Below are positions 63,501-64,000 of a stretch of 64,000 nt of DNA, one piece after another. The first letter of the stretch is position 1; each line of letters opens with the position of its first letter. The position numbers were made by a program, and so were the translations under genes. The notes under the pieces were generated by a model, which saw only the letters and a program-made list of their open reading frames with translations, had not been told where the DNA came from and made no database searches. Source of the stretch: Opitutia bacterium (lineage in GTDB: Bacteria; Verrucomicrobiota; Verrucomicrobiia; Opitutales; Opitutaceae); assembly GCA_016217545.1 (NCBI GenBank), contig JACRHT010000012.1, forward strand, positions 1,163,360 to 1,227,359, read 5' to 3'.

Positions 63501-63605
63501 GCCGCATCGGGCGGCGGTGGTGGCGGCGCACCGAGTCTCTGGTTGCCGCTCGCGGTCTCGCTGGCGTTTGCAGTCCGCCGCTGGCGTCGCACGGTCGGTC
63601 GTTGA
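60579..63605 (+). CDS. Ig-domain and NHL-propeller surface protein with Gly-rich C-terminal sorting tail, copy 2
   Basis: 1008 residues. The leader ends AVDTLAGATTFS (D65-T71). A putative-Ig domain (about 75-175) is followed by five tandem Ig-like domains (about 178-620, each with YQWRKDGA or a variant) and an NHL propeller (about 625-905) with DATNHTIRKIT-type repeats. An acidic insert (ESDDEDDDPKK) interrupts the last propeller blade. The end is a Gly/Ser linker, GGGGGG, APSLWLPLAVSLAFAVRRWRR. It has two more Ig domains than copy 1. Confidence 0.85.
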   Translation: MSSFVLSLVWKFRRVQLPALALIALLQRTPIVRLLLCAESVVVRGSLGQVLRSTALVATAVGAVDTLAGATTFSATPASPASATTGAAFQAAFAVTGAPSTVKSYTISNLPPGLSVTGATASGADLLLNASNGTISGTPTTAGNYAVSIKAWEKVSATGKSVSYSYTINVTGGVVVTAPSITTQPSSQTVTAGGGANFAVTASGTDPLAYQWRKDGAAISGAASATYSIASTTTADAGTYTVVVSNSAGSVTSNGATLTVNAAASAPSITTQPSNQSATTGGSVSFSVTASGTAPLSYQWRKDGANLPGATSSTYSIASVTSGDAGTYSVVVSNSVGNATSNGATLTVTASAVAPTIATQPASQTVNTGASVTFSVTASGTAPLSYQWRKDGAAIAGAVSASFTIASAATSDAGAYTVVATNSAGSATSNSATLTVNTANTATAPSITTQPAAQTVNVGASVSFIVAASGTAPLSYEWRKDGATIAGATSSTFTIAAAANGDAGTYSVVVSNSAGSATSNGATLTVNSTSTATAPSITTQPASVTVSTGQSATFSVAATGTAPLSYQWRKDGAAIAGATSASYTIAAVTSNDAGAYSVVVSNSAGTATSNSATLAFASTASIFPHLTALAFDGAGRLYATDSTNDTIRRIAADGTVYLVAGSTGNAGSSNGSGAAALFNQPGGLVATNDGILYVADTANAVIRRIATDGSVTTFAGNSALRGNTNGNGTAATFSAPTGIALDSSGNLYVADATNHTIRKITSAGAVTTYAGQPGTAGSANGSAASAKFNHPAAVAVDGAGNVYVADTNNNTIRKISAAGNVTTLAGVSGVSGAADGRGADALFNQPQGLAIDAAGNLHVADTGNSSVRRITPAGVVTTIAGLSTISRESDDEDDDPKKSANNSALFNHPLAVAISPSGMLYVGDTGAGAVRTVAADGTVTTLALTLGQSSGGSTTGGASSGNPSGTSSGGTSGSAASGGGGGGAPSLWLPLAVSLAFAVRRWRRTVGR
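61113..62420 (+). repeat. five tandem Ig-domain repeats at DNA level
   Basis: Five units of about 258-270 bp share the blocks CAATGGCGCAAAGACGG and AACTCCGCCGGC. The high DNA similarity makes the copy number likely to vary between strains by recombination. Confidence 0.7.
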
Positions 63606-63621
63606 GCGCCGGATTTTGCGT

Positions 63622-63894
63622 ATGTCTTCGACCGTTCCCGCCTCGCGTTTCGCTTCCACGCTCACGGAGGTGCCCGGGCTGCGACTTTGGCCGCAGCTCG
63701 GCGAAAGTTGCCCCACCGTCGTGCTCACCCCGGCGGAGAAACGCGTGTTGCACCTCGTGCAACTGGGCCTGAGCAACAAGGAAATCGCCAGCGTGCTCGG
63801 CCGCGCCGAGCGCACGATCAAGAACCAAGTTTCGTCGTGCCTGCGCAAATTCGACGTCCCCTCGCGCGCTCGCCTGATGGCGCTGCTGCGTTGA
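63622..63894 (+). CDS. LuxR-type helix-turn-helix protein without receiver
   Basis: 90 residues. The C-terminal 60 form a LuxR/GerE helix-turn-helix (LTPAEKRVLHLVQLGLSNKEIASVLGRAERTIKNQVSSCLRKFDVPSRARLMALL). The first 30 residues hold no sensor domain. It follows Ig/NHL-2 by 16 bp and may be the local regulator of the units. GerE-type domains usually bind short palindromes, which fits the GTAAC-N6-GTTAC sites (inference). Confidence 0.8.
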   Translation: MSSTVPASRFASTLTEVPGLRLWPQLGESCPTVVLTPAEKRVLHLVQLGLSNKEIASVLGRAERTIKNQVSSCLRKFDVPSRARLMALLR

Positions 63895-63958
63895 CGCGGG
63901 CGCCCAACAAAAGCCTTGCGCCGACTCGGGCGGGACGTATCCATGCCCCTTCCTCTCC

Positions 63959-64000
63959 GCTCAGGTGGTGGAACTGGTAGACACGCAGGTCTCAGAAGCC
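63959..64000 (+). tRNA. tRNA-Leu (CAG anticodon), partial
   Basis: The window ends inside a tRNA. GCTCAGGTGGTGGAACTGGT is the acceptor and D-arm typical of tRNA-Leu. CAGGT-CTCAGAA-GCC begins an anticodon stem with anticodon CAG. The variable arm and 3' half lie outside the window. Confidence 0.8.

Noticed and set aside
1..64000. CRISPR arrays, prophage, insertion sequences, rRNA and riboswitches
   Set aside because: I found no regularly spaced repeats, transposase or integrase, rRNA sequence or known aptamer pattern.

Overview
The window is a GC-rich, densely packed bacterial chromosome segment. Its makeup fits a Verrucomicrobiota genome, most likely Opitutaceae-like: a secreted GH95 fucosidase, DUF3570/DUF4266 proteins, Ig/NHL surface proteins with a Gly-rich C-terminal sorting tail, and exopolysaccharide export genes without a classical LPS cluster. 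This placement is inferred from gene content and style only. There are no phage or IS genes and no CRISPR array. A tRNA-Arg(CCT) lies at 42704-42779 and a truncated tRNA-Leu(CAG) ends the window.

Layout. (1) 1-9834: housekeeping and small envelope genes: a LEA-type lipoprotein, a DUF4203-like membrane protein, lysA, gpsA, glycerate kinase, a two-cupin protein, an HDOD protein, a GNAT enzyme, an inositol-monophosphatase-like enzyme and a membrane thioredoxin. (2) 9837-12669: a GH95 fucosidase and a BamE-like lipoprotein. (3) 12735-21163: a copper-efflux island, all on the minus strand: cusB, cusA, a CorE-like ECF sigma factor with a Cys-rich tail, a previously easy-to-miss 57-residue Cys-rich peptide, a small membrane protein and copA. 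Three copies of one 17-bp palindrome (GTAACCTAATAGGTTAC) sit at its two promoter regions. (4) 21183-30956: an EamA exporter, a cupin and a MocR regulator forming a likely unit, then an outer-membrane protein, a PhzF-like protein, a GNAT enzyme, and a large hybrid histidine kinase that carries its own NMT1-like ligand-binding domain. (5) 31058-37161: a DEAD-box helicase, a HAD phosphatase, a hydrolase-like fusion lacking the nucleophile serine, hisC and a TPR protein. (6) 37322-41349: an exopolysaccharide export block (outer-membrane barrel, Wza-like lipoprotein, Wzz/BY-kinase) of visibly lower GC at its start. (7) 41346-47589: Sua5, S18, a tRNA, an FMN reductase, aroC, a P-loop protein, cdd and ada.

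(8) 47611-63894 is the most unusual part. The same gene order occurs twice: DUF3570 outer-membrane barrel, ApbE flavin transferase, TlpA-type thioredoxin, DUF4266 lipoprotein ending in GCGCN, and a long Ig/NHL surface protein. Between the two units lie degenerate copies of cdd and ada, which are the genes that flank unit 1 intact, followed by an OmpR/histidine-kinase pair. An orphan LuxR-type helix-turn-helix protein closes unit 2. Both DUF3570 proteins contain D-[AS]-I-[VA]-G-A-T, very like the D-x-x-[ST]-G-A-T motif to which ApbE attaches FMN, and the Ig/NHL proteins carry a similar heptad. My working model is an envelope redox module: ApbE flavinylates the barrel and possibly the surface protein, TlpA keeps thiols (including the DUF4266 CxC tail) in the right state, and a GTAAC-N6-GTTAC palindrome about 90 bp upstream of DUF3570-1 and Ig/NHL-1 co-regulates them. 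The gene order, motifs and palindromes are seen directly; the redox function is inferred.
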